From an uncultured Demequina sp. (GTDB lineage: Bacteria; Actinomycetota; Actinomycetes; Actinomycetales; Demequinaceae): a DNA stretch of 64,000 nt. The DNA is taken from the NCBI GenBank assembly GCA_937925595.1, contig CALALQ010000039.1:1-64000 (forward strand). The letters are read 5' to 3'. Each line of letters starts with the position of its first letter. Position 1 is the stretch's first letter. Under the pieces are notes generated by a model, which worked only from the letters and a program-made list of their open reading frames with translations, did not search any database and was not told where the DNA came from. This document shows positions 51,820 to 61,814 of the stretch, one piece after another. The position numbers and the translations under genes are program-made.

Positions 51820-52695
51820 ATGAAGCAGCGCACCATCGGTGGAGTCTCCGTCAGCGCCATCGGCCTTGGCGGCATGCCCATGTCGATCGAGGGTCGCCCC
51901 GAGCGCGAGCGCTCGATCGCCACGATCCACGCCGCTCTCGACGCCGGCGTCACGTTCATCGACACCGCTGACGCCTACAACAGGGATGCGAACGAGACCG
52001 GCCACAACGAGAGCCTCATCGCGGAGGCGCTGTACACGTATGGCTCGTCGACCGATCACGTGCTGGTCGCGACCAAGGGTGGCCTCATTCGCCCCGGCGA
52101 CGGCTCGTGGCTGCGCAATGGCGATCCCACGTACCTCAAGGAGGCAGCCAAGGCGTCGGCGCAGCGCCTCGGTGTGGAGGCAATCGGTCTGTACCAGTTC
52201 CACCGCGCGGACCCCTATGTCGCGTACGCGGACTCGATCGGCGCCCTCAAAGACCTGCTCGATGCGGGCGTGATCCAGATGGCGGGCATCTCCAACGCGG
52301 AGATTGCGATGATTGCCGTGGCCAAGGAGATCCTCGGTGACCGTCTGGTCTCCGTGCAGAATCAGTTCTCTCCGCGCTTCGCCACGACGTACCAGGAGCT
52401 TCGTTACACAGTCGACAACGGCATGGCCTTCCTGCCGTGGAGCCCTCTCGGCGGCATCTCTTCGGCCGGAGCGCTCGGCTCGCGCCACGCCGCTTTCGGC
52501 GAGGTCGCGGCGGCTCGCGACGTCTCGCCTCAGCAGGTCGCGCTGGCCTGGGAGCTGTCGCTGTCCGACGCTGTGGTCCCCATTCCCGGCGCCTCGCGTC
52601 CCGAGTCGATCACCGACTCGGCGAAGGCGGCAGACCTTGAACTCACCGCGGAGGAGCTCGCAACGCTCGACGCCTCTGTGGGCATCGCCCGCTAG
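51820..52695 (+). CDS. Aldo/keto reductase
   Basis: The 291-residue TIM-barrel NADP(H)-dependent oxidoreductase has LGGMPMSIEG, FIDTADAYN (Asp and Tyr of the catalytic tetrad), ATKGGL (Lys), QFHRADP (His), and the C-terminal PIPGASRPESI coenzyme segment. GGAG upstream favours ATG 51820 over GTG 51814. The exact recurrent word occurs at 52565-52576, encoding SDAVV. Substrate unknown. Confidence 0.93.
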   Translation: MKQRTIGGVSVSAIGLGGMPMSIEGRPERERSIATIHAALDAGVTFIDTADAYNRDANETGHNESLIAEALYTYGSSTDHVLVATKGGLIRPGDGSWLRNGDPTYLKEAAKASAQRLGVEAIGLYQFHRADPYVAYADSIGALKDLLDAGVIQMAGISNAEIAMIAVAKEILGDRLVSVQNQFSPRFATTYQELRYTVDNGMAFLPWSPLGGISSAGALGSRHAAFGEVAAARDVSPQQVALAWELSLSDAVVPIPGASRPESITDSAKAADLELTAEELATLDASVGIAR

Positions 52696-52715
52696 CTGCT
52701 CTAGACGTTGAGGTC

Positions 52716-53111
52716 CTAGACGTTCAGGTCGAATCCCAAGTCGACGTCCGACGCGGCCTTGCCGCCCCCGATTCCCCAGTTGTGTGGCGGGGACTCCCTG
52801 ACGAGGATCGTCACGTGGTCGCGGGGGATGCCAAGCACCTCGAGGCGGTCGACGATTCCCGCGTAGAGCGCGCGCTTCGCGTCGACCGACCGCCCCTCAA
52901 GGCAGTCGATCGTCACGAGGGTGTCGAGTTCGGGGAACGCGCGGGTTGGGGGACAGGCCATGCGATGGGGCTCATGCACTACAAGCCGGACATGCTTGTC
53001 GGCCTCGGGGATCCTGAAGGCGGCGACGAGCGCGGCGTGCACCGCCTCCATGATCGCCACCTCGGCTTCGTCGCTCAGGTGCCGGCGCACCTCTATCAAG
53101 GCGAATGGCAT
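52716..53111 (-). CDS. Tautomerase family protein
   Basis: The 131-residue product begins MPFALIEVRRHLSDEAEVAI; in this superfamily the initiating Met is removed and Pro1 is the catalytic base. Residues about 55-110 repeat the beta-alpha-beta pattern (TLVTIDCLEGRSVDAKRALY, RDHVTILVRESPPHNWGIGG), as in 4-oxalocrotonate tautomerase and MIF-like proteins. Longer in-frame extension would remove Pro1 and is rejected. Substrate unknown. Confidence 0.88.
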   Translation of the reverse strand: MPFALIEVRRHLSDEAEVAIMEAVHAALVAAFRIPEADKHVRLVVHEPHRMACPPTRAFPELDTLVTIDCLEGRSVDAKRALYAGIVDRLEVLGIPRDHVTILVRESPPHNWGIGGGKAASDVDLGFDLNV

Positions 53112-53276
53112 GGCCCCTCCCGTCTCGCGGGCGAATCGCTCCGGCTGCCCTTTGAGGCCAGTCTCCATCGAATCGATCCGGAACGGTAGTCGGGAATTTG
53201 CAGCCGACCCTGTTGCGTGAGAGCTCCCAAGCGCTACTCTCGCTACCGCACCTGGCAGACCAAAGGGGAGTAAAGC

Positions 53277-55154
53277 ATGGACAAGCCCAGCTTCGGAGCT
53301 CGATTCCGTTACTGGTTCGACAACGTGATGGCCCGCGGCAACGTCGCGGTCATCGGGCTCCTGGGGCTGCTGAGCCTCGCGTGGGTTGTGCTCGTTGGCG
53401 TCATCGCCACCGTCGCGGGCCTCGACCCCGCTGGTGAAGAGGGTGATCTCAACTTCATCGAGAAGTTCTGGCGCCAACTCACGTTCACGCTCGACCCGGG
53501 AACCTTCTCGGGCGACGCTGGCTGGCCGTGGCGACTCCTGTCGCTGCTCACCACGCTGTTCGGTGTCCTCGTCGTAGCGAGCCTCATCGGTGTCGTCTCC
53601 GCGGCCTTCGACGACAAGATCACCGAGCTGCGCAAGGGCCGCTCCGCCGTCCTCGAGACCGGCCACACCGTCATTCTTGGCTGGAGCCCCAAGGTCTTCA
53701 CGATCATCTCCGAGCTCATCGAAGCCAATGAGTCGGAGGACAACCCCTCGATCGTGGTGCTCGCCCACCGTGACCGCGTCGACATGGAAGAGGCGATCCG
53801 CGAGAAGGTGCCGGACACCCGCAACACCAAGGTGGTGTGCCGCAGCGGCGACCCGCTGGACCAGGATGAACTGCTGCGAGCCAACCCCTACGCGGCCAAG
53901 TCGATCATCGTGCTCGGTGACGAGGACGCCCCGGATCCCGACGCCGCGACCATCAAGACCACGCTTGCACTCACCAACCACCCCGACCGCCCCGAGCATG
54001 AGATCTCGGTCGTCGGCGAGATCCGCAACCCCTCGAACGTGGGCGTTGCGCACCTCGTGGGCAAGGACGAGGCGCAGTGGGTGCTTCCGCTCGAGACCAT
54101 CTCCAAGCTCACCGTGCAGACCTGCCGCCAGTCGGGACTGTCGAAGGTCTATTCGGAGCTGCTGCAGTTCGAGGGCGACGAGATGTACTTCACCGAGCAG
54201 CCTGGGCTCGTGGGCAAGAGCTTCTTCGAGTGCCAGCTGCACTTCGCGACGTCATCGGTGATCGGCATCGTCGGCCCCGAGGGCGCCGAGCTCAATCCGC
54301 CCGCGGACCGCGTGCTCGCTGACGGCGAGCAGCTCATCGTCATCGCCGAAGACGACTCGACGATCGAGCTTGCCGAGCCGGGCGCGCCCGCGCTCGAGCT
54401 CGTCACGGGCATCAGCGCCGAGGACAACACCCCAGAGCGCATCCTCATTCTGGGATCGCACTCGCAGCTGCCGCTCATCATCACGGAGCTCGACGAGTAC
54501 ACGGCAGACGGCTCGCACGTCACGATCGTGAGCGCCAAGAAGCTCCCCAAGCTGCCAGCGGTCGAGCGACTGACCGTCGACACGCTCGACGGCGAGACCT
54601 GGGACCGCGCGCTCCTCGAATCACTCGAGCCAGAGAGCTACGACCACATCCTGGTGCTCGCCTACCGCGATCACCTCGACATCGAGCCCGCCGACTCGCG
54701 CACTCTCATCACGCTGCTTCACCTGCGCGAACTCGCGGCAGAGGCCGGCATGGACTTCAACATCGTGTCCGAGATGCTCGATGACCGGAACCGCCGCCTT
54801 GCAGAGGTCACTCGTGCCGACGACTTCATCGTCAGCGACAACATCATCAGCCTGATGATGGCGCAGATCTCCGAGAACGCGGAGCTCAACGACGTGTACA
54901 ACCACCTGTTCTCGTCGGAGGGCTCCGAGATCTACCTGCGCCCCGCCGAGTGGTACGTCAAGCTCGGAGAGCCCGTCGACTTCTACACGGTGCTCGAGGG
55001 CGCGGCTCGCCGCGAAGAGGTGGCCTTCGGCTACCGCGACGCCACACCGGAAGGTGCGGGAGACGGCCAGGCAGTGATCCACATCAACCCTGACAAGACG
55101 GAGAAGCACGTCTTCCAGCAGGGCGACCTGATCATCGTGCTCGCGGAGGACTAG
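53277..55154 (+). CDS. CASTOR/POLLUX-like ion channel with RCK/TrkA-type domains
   Basis: The 625-residue protein has two membrane segments (about residues 24-48 and 85-107) framing a short extracellular loop, then RCK-like nucleotide-binding regions (HTVILGWSPKVFTIISELIE, RILILGSHSQLPLIITELDE). This matches bacterial relatives of the plant CASTOR/POLLUX channels. The usual TVGYG selectivity filter is not seen, so ion preference is uncertain. GGGGAG precedes ATG 53277. Confidence 0.85.
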   Translation: MDKPSFGARFRYWFDNVMARGNVAVIGLLGLLSLAWVVLVGVIATVAGLDPAGEEGDLNFIEKFWRQLTFTLDPGTFSGDAGWPWRLLSLLTTLFGVLVVASLIGVVSAAFDDKITELRKGRSAVLETGHTVILGWSPKVFTIISELIEANESEDNPSIVVLAHRDRVDMEEAIREKVPDTRNTKVVCRSGDPLDQDELLRANPYAAKSIIVLGDEDAPDPDAATIKTTLALTNHPDRPEHEISVVGEIRNPSNVGVAHLVGKDEAQWVLPLETISKLTVQTCRQSGLSKVYSELLQFEGDEMYFTEQPGLVGKSFFECQLHFATSSVIGIVGPEGAELNPPADRVLADGEQLIVIAEDDSTIELAEPGAPALELVTGISAEDNTPERILILGSHSQLPLIITELDEYTADGSHVTIVSAKKLPKLPAVERLTVDTLDGETWDRALLESLEPESYDHILVLAYRDHLDIEPADSRTLITLLHLRELAAEAGMDFNIVSEMLDDRNRRLAEVTRADDFIVSDNIISLMMAQISENAELNDVYNHLFSSEGSEIYLRPAEWYVKLGEPVDFYTVLEGAARREEVAFGYRDATPEGAGDGQAVIHINPDKTEKHVFQQGDLIIVLAED

Positions 55155-55193
55155 CAGGCCAGGGGATTTAGCCTGGTGGGCGTGACACCTGTG

Positions 55194-55269
55194 TGGCGCC
55201 CCCGACAGGAATCGAACCTGCGACCTTCGGTACCGGAAACCGGCGCTCTATCCGCTGAGCTACGGGGGC
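55194..55269 (-). tRNA. tRNA-Arg (anticodon CCG)
   Basis: Read on the minus strand, GCCCCCGTAGCTC opens a cloverleaf with a seven-pair acceptor stem, D arm, anticodon loop TTCCGGT (anticodon CCG, for CGG codons), T arm GCAGGTTCGAATCCTGT, discriminator G and an encoded CCA. The first anticodon-stem pair is C.A, a mismatch; all other stems pair. It lies opposite and upstream of argS. Confidence 0.95.
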
Positions 55270-55363
55270 CTGACGCGGGCAAGCCGCGGCAGTCGAGACT
55301 ACCAGCAGCACCGCTGAATACGCTCACGGCTGCCGCACGGGCTCGCACCGCAGGGAGGCTGTG

Positions 55364-56119
55364 ATGGCGAACGACCACACTGTGAATGGGACCCTGATCG
55401 GCGGCCCCACCCTTGTCTTCACCTACGCGGGACTGCGGGTCATCACCGACCCCACCTTTGACCCGCCGGGTGAGTACGGCGGCCTCACCAAGCTGCGCGG
55501 CCCCGCACTTCCCGTGCCGCGCCTTGGCGCCCTCGACCTCGCGCTCGTGTCTCACGACCACCACCCCGACAACCTCGACGGCGAGGGCCGCGCTGTGCTG
55601 TCGCAGGTGCCGGTTGTGCTCACGACGTCCGCTGGCGCCGCTCGCGTGCCGGGAACCATCGGCCTTGAGCCGTGGACCTCGATTACCGTAGGTGCCGCCA
55701 CCGTCACCGTCGTTCCCGCATCGCACGGACCCGAAGGTGTGGCGGAGGACACCGGGCCCGTGGTGGGCTTTGTCCTCGAAGCAGACGGCTGGCCCACCGT
55801 GTACTTCTCGGGAGACAACTCTGAGGTGTCGGTCGCAGCCGAGATCGCCGCTGCCTTCCCCGACGTGTCCCTCGCGATCCTCTGCGCTGGAGCCGCGCGC
55901 GTCGCCAACAGGGGCCCTGCTCCGCTCACCCTCGACGCCGCGCGCGTGATTGAGGTCGCCGGGCTGTGGCCAGCCGCCACGATCGTTCCCATCCACATCG
56001 ATGACTGGGCTCATTTCTCCGAGCCAAGGGAGACCTTCCTCGACAAGGTGAGCGCAGCGTCGGGCCGGCTGACCGTGCTGGAGCCGGGCGTCACCGCGCC
56101 ACTGACTAGACTTGCTTAA
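55364..56119 (+). CDS. MBL-fold metallo-hydrolase
   Basis: The 251-residue protein has a beta-lactamase-fold hydrolase pattern: ALVSHDHHPDNLD (HxHxDN, the metal site) near residue 65, ASHGPEG and YFSGDNSEVS near residue 150, and PIHIDDWAHF at the C-terminus, as in the UlaG/PhnP-like branch. Substrate unknown. ATG 55364 follows CAGGGAGG. The next gene, argS, starts directly at the stop codon. Confidence 0.85.
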   Translation: MANDHTVNGTLIGGPTLVFTYAGLRVITDPTFDPPGEYGGLTKLRGPALPVPRLGALDLALVSHDHHPDNLDGEGRAVLSQVPVVLTTSAGAARVPGTIGLEPWTSITVGAATVTVVPASHGPEGVAEDTGPVVGFVLEADGWPTVYFSGDNSEVSVAAEIAAAFPDVSLAILCAGAARVANRGPAPLTLDAARVIEVAGLWPAATIVPIHIDDWAHFSEPRETFLDKVSAASGRLTVLEPGVTAPLTRLA

Positions 56120-57790
56120 GTGACCCCAGAGGAACTCTCCGCAACGATTCTCGCCGCCATCGAGGCTGGCATTGACGACGGCTCCTTCGCGATTGACGGC
56201 GACGTCGGGGAGGTGCGCGTCGAGCGCCCGCGACAGCGAGAGCACGGCGATTGGGCCACCAACATCGCGATGCAGCTTGGCAAGCGCGCAGGCATGACGC
56301 CGCGTGACTTTGCGCAGGCGCTCGCGGACAGGCTTTCCGCGCAAGACGGCATTGAGTCGGTCGAGGTCGCGGGTCCCGGCTTCCTCAACATCCGCCTGCG
56401 GGCCGACGCTGCTGGCGAGCTCGCGCGCGGAATCGTCGAGTTCGGCGATGAGTACGGAAGCGGCGAATCGCTCTACGGCAAGCACGTCAACATTGAGTTT
56501 GTCTCCGCGAACCCGACGGGACCCATCCACCTGGGCGGCACCCGTTGGGCCGCCGTGGGCGACTCTCTCGCGCGGCTCTTCGAGTTCCACGGCGCCGAGG
56601 TGACCCGCGAGTACTACTTCAACGACCACGGCGCGCAGATCGACCGCTTCGCGGCTTCGCTGCTTGCGGCGGTCAAGGGCGAAGAGGCCCCCGAGGACGG
56701 CTACGCGGGCGAATACATCCAGGACATCGCCAACGAGGTGATGGTCGAGGCGATGGCTGCCGGCGACGTCGACCCGCTTGAGCTTCCCCAGGACGAGGCA
56801 CTCGAGTTCTTCCGTGAGCGCGGCGTGAAGCTCATGTTCGAGCAGATCAAGATCTCGCTTCACAACTTCGGCGTGGACTTCGACGTGTACTTCCACGAGG
56901 ACTCGCTCCACACCTCTGGAGCAGTCGACAAGGCGATCAGCCACCTCAAGGAGACGGGCGCGCTGTATGAGTCCGAGGGCGCCTGGTGGCTGCGCTCGAC
57001 CGATTACGGCGACGATCGCGACCGCGTCGTGATCCGCTCCGACGGCCGTCCTGCCTACGTTGCGGGCGACCTCGCGTACTTCCAGGACAAGCGCCGCCGC
57101 GGCGCCGACCTGTGCATCTACCTGCTGGGTGCTGACCACCACGGCTACATCGCCCGCCTCAAGGCGGCCGCCGCCGCTTTTGGCGACGACCCGGACACCG
57201 TCGAGGTGAAGATCGGCCAGATGGTGAACCTCGTCAAGAACGGAGAGCCTGTGCGCATGTCGAAGCGCGCCGGCACCGTCGTCGCGCTCGAGGACCTTGT
57301 CGAGGCGGTTGGCGTGGACGCTGCTCGCTATGCGCTCGCGAGGTACTCGTCGGATTCGAACATCGACATCGACCTCGACCTGCTTGCGCAGCAGTCGAAC
57401 TCGAACCCCGTGTTCTACGTGCAGTACGCACACGCTCGCACCGCTGGCGTTGCGCGCAACGCCGCCGAGTACGGCATTCGCCGCGAAGAGGGCTTCGCGC
57501 CGGAGCTGCTCACTCATGAGTCGGAGTCCGCGCTGCTGGGCGTGCTTGGCGACTTCCCTCGCGTGGTGACGCAGGCCGTCGAGTTCCGCGAGCAGCACCG
57601 CGTCGCCCGCTACCTCGAGACCGTCGCCGCGGCCTATCACGGCTGGTACGACCGCACCCGCGTCACCCCGCAGGGTGACGAGGAGGTCACCGACCTCCAC
57701 CGCACTCGCCTGTGGCTCAACGATGCCGCCGGCCAGGTGCTCCGCAACGGCCTGCGCCTGCTCGGCGTCTCCGCACCCGAGCGGATGTAG
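56120..57790 (+). CDS. argS: Arginyl-tRNA synthetase
   Basis: The 556-residue class I enzyme has an N-terminal Add-1 domain, the HIGH-type motif [20 protein letters not shown] near residue 130, the KMSKS-type RMSKRAGT near residue 378, and the DALR anticodon domain ([11 protein letters not shown]...). It attaches arginine to tRNA-Arg; a tRNA-Arg gene lies just upstream on the other strand. GTG 56120 follows the previous stop TAA immediately. lysA follows after two bases. Confidence 0.97.
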   Translation: MTPEELSATILAAIEAGIDDGSFAIDGDVGEVRVERPRQREHGDWATNIAMQLGKRAGMTPRDFAQALADRLSAQDGIESVEVAGPGFLNIRLRADAAGELARGIVEFGDEYGSGESLYGKHVNIEFVSANPTGPIHLGGTRWAAVGDSLARLFEFHGAEVTREYYFNDHGAQIDRFAASLLAAVKGEEAPEDGYAGEYIQDIANEVMVEAMAAGDVDPLELPQDEALEFFRERGVKLMFEQIKISLHNFGVDFDVYFHEDSLHTSGAVDKAISHLKETGALYESEGAWWLRSTDYGDDRDRVVIRSDGRPAYVAGDLAYFQDKRRRGADLCIYLLGADHHGYIARLKAAAAAFGDDPDTVEVKIGQMVNLVKNGEPVRMSKRAGTVVALEDLVEAVGVDAARYALARYSSDSNIDIDLDLLAQQSNSNPVFYVQYAHARTAGVARNAAEYGIRREEGFAPELLTHESESALLGVLGDFPRVVTQAVEFREQHRVARYLETVAAAYHGWYDRTRVTPQGDEEVTDLHRTRLWLNDAAGQVLRNGLRLLGVSAPERM

Positions 57791-57792
57791 CC

Positions 57793-59130
57793 GTGGGAGC
57801 CCCCTGGTCGCGCACCGTGGCGCGCAGCGCGGATGGCGCGATCACCGTTGGCGGTGCCGACGTCCGCGACCTCGCCGGTCAGTTCGGCACGCCGCTGTAC
57901 GTCCTCGACGAGGAAGATATGCGCTCGCGTGCCGCCGCCTTCCGCGACCATTTCCGGGAGGCCTTCGCCGAGTACGGCGCCGAATGCGATGTGTTCTACG
58001 CGTCGAAGGCGTTCCTGTCCTCGCGCGTGGCGTCATGGATGGCCGAGGATGGGCTGTGCATCGACGTTGCCAGCGGTGGTGAGCTTGAGCTTGCGCTGCG
58101 CGGCGGCATGCCCGCCTCGCGGATCGGCCTGCACGGCAACAACAAGTCAGATGACGAGTTGCGGCGCGCTCTCGAGGTTGGCGTGGGCCGCATCATCGTC
58201 GACTCCTTCACCGAGATCGAGGTGCTCGACGCCCTTGCTCGCGAGGCTGGCGTCGTCGCCCCGGTGCTCGTGCGCGTCACGACGGGTGTTCACGCTGGCG
58301 GGCACGAGTACATCGCGACGAGCCACGAGGATCAGAAGTTCGGACTCTCGCTCGCGAGCGGTGACGCATTCGAGGCGCTCACCGCATGCCACGACGCCGA
58401 GGGACTCGATTTGCTGGGCATCCACACGCACATCGGCAGCCAGATCCTGTCGCTCGACGCGTTCAAGGAGTCGGCGGAGCGCATGCTGCGCCTGCGCGCG
58501 GCCTTTGCGGTCTCTACCGGAGTCGAGCTGCCCGAGGTGGACCTGGGCGGAGGCTACGCGATTGCGTACACCCCGGACGCGGACGAACTGACCGCTCGCG
58601 AAGCCGCCGCGGGAATCGCTGCCGCCGTAGCGTCGGCCCTTGACGGCGCGGGAGGGAACTGGCCGCAACTGTCGATCGAGCCGGGCCGCGCGATCGCTGG
58701 GCCGTCCACGCTGACCTTGTACCGCGTGGGCATCGTCAAGCATGTTGGCCTTGAGGAGGGCGGCGAGCGCCAGTACGTCGCGGTGGACGGCGGCATGAGT
58801 GACAACATGCGCACCATCACCTATGGCGCCGAATACACGGCGGCCATCGCGTCCCGCGAGTCCGACGCTGACCTGGCTCTGTCTCGAGTGGTCGGCAAGC
58901 ACTGCGAAAGCGGGGACATCGTGGTGCGCGACGTGGACCTGCCGAGCGACATCGCTCGCGGCGACCTGCTCGCGGTCCCGGCGACCGGCGCGTACGGCCG
59001 TGTCATGGCGCATAACTACAACGGAGTGCTGCGGCCCGCCGTGGTGTCGGTGCGCAATGGCGAGACGACTGTCCACATCCGCCGCGACACGATGGACGAC
59101 CTGCTGAGCTGGGACGCGGGCATCGGGTAA
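57793..59130 (+). CDS. lysA: Diaminopimelate decarboxylase
   Basis: LysA converts meso-diaminopimelate to lysine with PLP. The 445-residue protein has VFYASKAF with the PLP lysine Lys72, HTHIGSQ, GGGYAIAY, EPGRAIAGP, and CESGD with Cys371 from the partner subunit. GTG 57793 lies two bases after the argS stop; argS-lysA pairing followed by hom-thrC-thrB is a classic actinobacterial order. Confidence 0.97.
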   Translation: MGAPWSRTVARSADGAITVGGADVRDLAGQFGTPLYVLDEEDMRSRAAAFRDHFREAFAEYGAECDVFYASKAFLSSRVASWMAEDGLCIDVASGGELELALRGGMPASRIGLHGNNKSDDELRRALEVGVGRIIVDSFTEIEVLDALAREAGVVAPVLVRVTTGVHAGGHEYIATSHEDQKFGLSLASGDAFEALTACHDAEGLDLLGIHTHIGSQILSLDAFKESAERMLRLRAAFAVSTGVELPEVDLGGGYAIAYTPDADELTAREAAAGIAAAVASALDGAGGNWPQLSIEPGRAIAGPSTLTLYRVGIVKHVGLEEGGERQYVAVDGGMSDNMRTITYGAEYTAAIASRESDADLALSRVVGKHCESGDIVVRDVDLPSDIARGDLLAVPATGAYGRVMAHNYNGVLRPAVVSVRNGETTVHIRRDTMDDLLSWDAGIG

Positions 59131-59194
59131 AGCGCGCGCAAAGAGAAGGCCCGCTCGAGGTGTTGCTACCGGCGGTCGGAAGTGCCACACTGAG

Positions 59195-59224
59195 GCCACC
59201 CAGAGCCACCCAGAGCCACCCAGT
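59195..59224 (+). repeat. Three tandem copies of a 10-base unit
   Basis: GCCACCCAGA is repeated about three times in a row (the last copy altered) just before the ribosome binding site of the small gene at 59241. The role, if any, is unknown. Confidence 0.6.
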
Positions 59225-59240
59225 GAGAAGGGGAGCCGTG

Positions 59241-59417
59241 ATGGACGCCAACGATGACCGTCCGATCGTGACCGAGCTTGTGACCGAGCTCGAGCCAGAC
59301 GTGCCCCAAGACGAGACCCCCGCGCCGCGCCAGCCATGGCTGCGGCGCTTTGCGTCTGTCGTGGGCTTCGCCACCGCGGGAGTGTCCTCCCAGCGCGGCA
59401 GCCAGATGCTCTCCTGA
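59241..59417 (+). CDS. Small hypothetical protein
   Basis: ATG 59241, preceded by AAGGGGAG, gives a 58-residue acidic-to-basic protein (MDANDDRPIVTELVTELEPD then RQPWLRRFASVVGF). No family is recognised, and it is not a leader peptide rich in Thr or Ile codons for hom. The good ribosome binding site is the main support. Confidence 0.45.
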   Translation: MDANDDRPIVTELVTELEPDVPQDETPAPRQPWLRRFASVVGFATAGVSSQRGSQMLS

Positions 59418-59469
59418 CCCACACCCCATGCAGGGCCAGCGCCCTGCCGAAGGCCGCTAGAGTTGTGCC

Positions 59470-60756
59470 GTGTCCGAGCCTGATAAGCGGCCCATTGCCG
59501 TAGCCGTCCTTGGCCCTGGAACCGTGGGCTCGCAAGTCGTGCGACTGCTCGGTGACCACGCCAAGGATCTCGCCGCCCGCGTCGGCGCCCCCCTCGAACT
59601 TGCTGGCGTGTACGTTCGCGACACGTCCGTAGAGCGCCCCGGTATTCCCGGCGAGCTGCTCACGTCTGACGCCCAAGCACTCGTCGCGCGCGCGGATGTG
59701 GTTGTTGAACTCATGGGCGGCATCTCGCCTGCTCGCGAACTGATTCTGGAGGCGCTCGCTGCCGGCAAGTCCGTCGTCACCGCCAACAAGGCGCTGCTCG
59801 CCGCACATGGCCCTGAGCTGTTCGAGGCCGCGGACCGCTCCGGCGCCGACCTCTACTTCGAGGCGGCCGTCGCCGGCGCCATCCCCATCGTCCGCCCCGT
59901 GCGCGAGTCGCTCGCCGGCGACCAGGTGGAGCGCATCCTCGGCATCGTCAACGGCACCACCAACTACGTCCTCGACGAGATGTCGCAGCGCGGGCTGTCC
60001 TATGAGGTCGCCCTCAAGCAGGCGCAGGACCTCGGCTACGCGGAGGCCGACCCCACCGCCGACGTCGAGGGCTTCGACGCCGCGGCGAAGGCCGCGATCC
60101 TCGCCTCGCTCGCCTTCCACCAGCGGGTGGGCCTCGACGACGTCTATCGCGAAGGCATCAGCGCCATCACGGCTGCCGATGTCATCGCCGCTCGCGACAG
60201 CGGCCAGGTCATCAAGCTGCTCGCCATCGCGGAGAGGGCCGACGGCGCGGTCGCCGTTCGCGTCCATCCCGCCCTTGTCCCCGCGAGCCACCCGCTCGCC
60301 GGTGTGCACGGCGCCTACAACGCGGTGTTCATCGAGGCGACCGCGGCTGGCGAGCTGATGTTCTACGGACAGGGAGCGGGAGGGGTGCCCACAGCGTCGG
60401 CCGTGCTTGGCGACATCGTGAGCGTCGCCCGCCACCGTGCCTCCGGAGGCCGCGGGCCGCGTGAGTCCAACTACGCCGGTCACTCGGTGCTTCCCATCGG
60501 CGACGTGCACACTCGCTACTCGGTGCGCATGAGCGTTCCTGACCGTCCCGGCGTGCTCGCAAGCGTCGCCGAGGTGTTCGCCTCGCATGGCGTCTCGATT
60601 GAGACCGTGCGGCAGATCGCCGCGCAGGGCACCGCGCAACTTGTGATCTCCACGCACCGCGCGCCAGAGAAGGACCTTGCCGCGACCGTGGCAGACCTGC
60701 GTCACTCCGACGTGGTTGGCGAAGTGCTCAGCGTCCTCAGGATTGAAGGGGAGTGA
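59470..60756 (+). CDS. hom: Homoserine dehydrogenase
   Basis: The 428-residue enzyme reduces aspartate semialdehyde to homoserine. It has the N-terminal NAD motif [25 protein letters not shown], the catalytic segment [23 protein letters not shown] block ([10 protein letters not shown] near residue 198), and a C-terminal ACT domain ([20 protein letters not shown]), suggesting threonine feedback. GTG 59470 is used. The recurrent word occurs inverted at 60389. thrC overlaps. Confidence 0.96.
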   Translation: MSEPDKRPIAVAVLGPGTVGSQVVRLLGDHAKDLAARVGAPLELAGVYVRDTSVERPGIPGELLTSDAQALVARADVVVELMGGISPARELILEALAAGKSVVTANKALLAAHGPELFEAADRSGADLYFEAAVAGAIPIVRPVRESLAGDQVERILGIVNGTTNYVLDEMSQRGLSYEVALKQAQDLGYAEADPTADVEGFDAAAKAAILASLAFHQRVGLDDVYREGISAITAADVIAARDSGQVIKLLAIAERADGAVAVRVHPALVPASHPLAGVHGAYNAVFIEATAAGELMFYGQGAGGVPTASAVLGDIVSVARHRASGGRGPRESNYAGHSVLPIGDVHTRYSVRMSVPDRPGVLASVAEVFASHGVSIETVRQIAAQGTAQLVISTHRAPEKDLAATVADLRHSDVVGEVLSVLRIEGE

Positions 60757-61814
60757 TGGCTCACCAGTGGGGCGGCGTAGTCCGCGAGTATCTCGAGTAC
60801 ATGCCGTTTGACGAGGCAGACCGCATCGTCACGCTCGGCGAGGGCGGCACGCCGCTCGTCTACGCCGAGTCTATCTCCAAGGAGGTTGGCGCCGAGGTCT
60901 TTGTCAAGGTCGAGGGGATGAACCCCACCGGCTCCTTCAAGGACCGCGGCATGACCGCCGCTCTGACCCAAGTGGTCAAGGACGGCGATCACACGGTGGT
61001 GTGCGCATCCACCGGCAACACCTCCGCCTCCGCCGCCGCGTATGCCGCGAACGCTGGGCTGCGCTGCGTCGTGATGATCCCGCAGGGCAAGATCGCGGCG
61101 GGCAAGATGGCGCAGGCGATCGTCCACGGCGCGGACCTGGTGCAGGTGGACGGCAACTTCGACGAGTGCCTCGACATCGTTCGCGACCTGTCGAATCGCT
61201 ACCCGATTGCCCTCGTGAACTCCGTGAACCCGTACCGACTGCACGGCCAGAAGTCCGGCGCCTTCGAGATCGTCGACGCTCTTGGCGACGCCCCCGACAT
61301 TCACATGCTCCCCGTGGGCAACGCCGGCAACATCTCCGCATATTGGATGGGCTTCCGCGAGTACGCCCAGGCAGGCAAGGCCACTCGCCTTCCCAAGATC
61401 TGGGGAGTGCAGGCTGCCGGCGCCGCTCCGTTCGTCGCTGGTCACCCCATCAAGGACCCAGAGACCGTGGCCACCGCCATCCGCATCGGCAAGCCCGCCT
61501 CGTGGGATCTCGCCGTCGCCGCTCGCGATGAGTCGGGCGGCTGGATCCGCGCCGTCACCGACGCGCAGATTCTCGCGGCGCAGTCTCGTCTTGCTTCCGA
61601 CGTTGGAGTCTTTGTCGAGCCAGCCTCCGCTGCCGGCGTTGCCGGACTGCTCGCCGCCGCCGCACTCGGCGAGGTGCCGCGCGGAGCGAAGATCACCATC
61701 ACCGTGACGGGCAACGGCCTCAAGGACACCGCGACCGCCCTCGAGGGCCGCTCCGTCGATCCCACCGTCATCCCCGTAGACGTAGAGGCGGCCGCCGCCG
61801 CGCTGGGGCTCTGA
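60756..61814 (+). CDS. thrC: Threonine synthase
   Basis: The 352-residue PLP enzyme converts phosphohomoserine to threonine. [12 protein letters not shown] near residue 58 holds the PLP lysine; [29 protein letters not shown] and VTGNGLKDT (phosphate/PLP contacts) are typical. ATG 60756 shares a base with the hom stop and has AAGGGGAG upstream; GTG 60753 is an alternative. Confidence 0.96.
   Translation: MAHQWGGVVREYLEYMPFDEADRIVTLGEGGTPLVYAESISKEVGAEVFVKVEGMNPTGSFKDRGMTAALTQVVKDGDHTVVCASTGNTSASAAAYAANAGLRCVVMIPQGKIAAGKMAQAIVHGADLVQVDGNFDECLDIVRDLSNRYPIALVNSVNPYRLHGQKSGAFEIVDALGDAPDIHMLPVGNAGNISAYWMGFREYAQAGKATRLPKIWGVQAAGAAPFVAGHPIKDPETVATAIRIGKPASWDLAVAARDESGGWIRAVTDAQILAAQSRLASDVGVFVEPASAAGVAGLLAAAALGEVPRGAKITITVTGNGLKDTATALEGRSVDPTVIPVDVEAAAAALGL

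Noticed and set aside
55194..55269. tRNA-Arg as an attachment site of an integrated element
   Set aside because: No integrase, direct repeat of the tRNA end, or foreign genes lie beside it; neighbours are housekeeping genes.
58147..60705. Very long open frame on the minus strand opposite lysA and hom
   Set aside because: It mirrors the codon pattern of the real genes, has no family features, and is a usual artefact of high-GC third positions. The same holds for the long antisense frames opposite argS, kgd, mtrB and the DUF58/MoxR genes.
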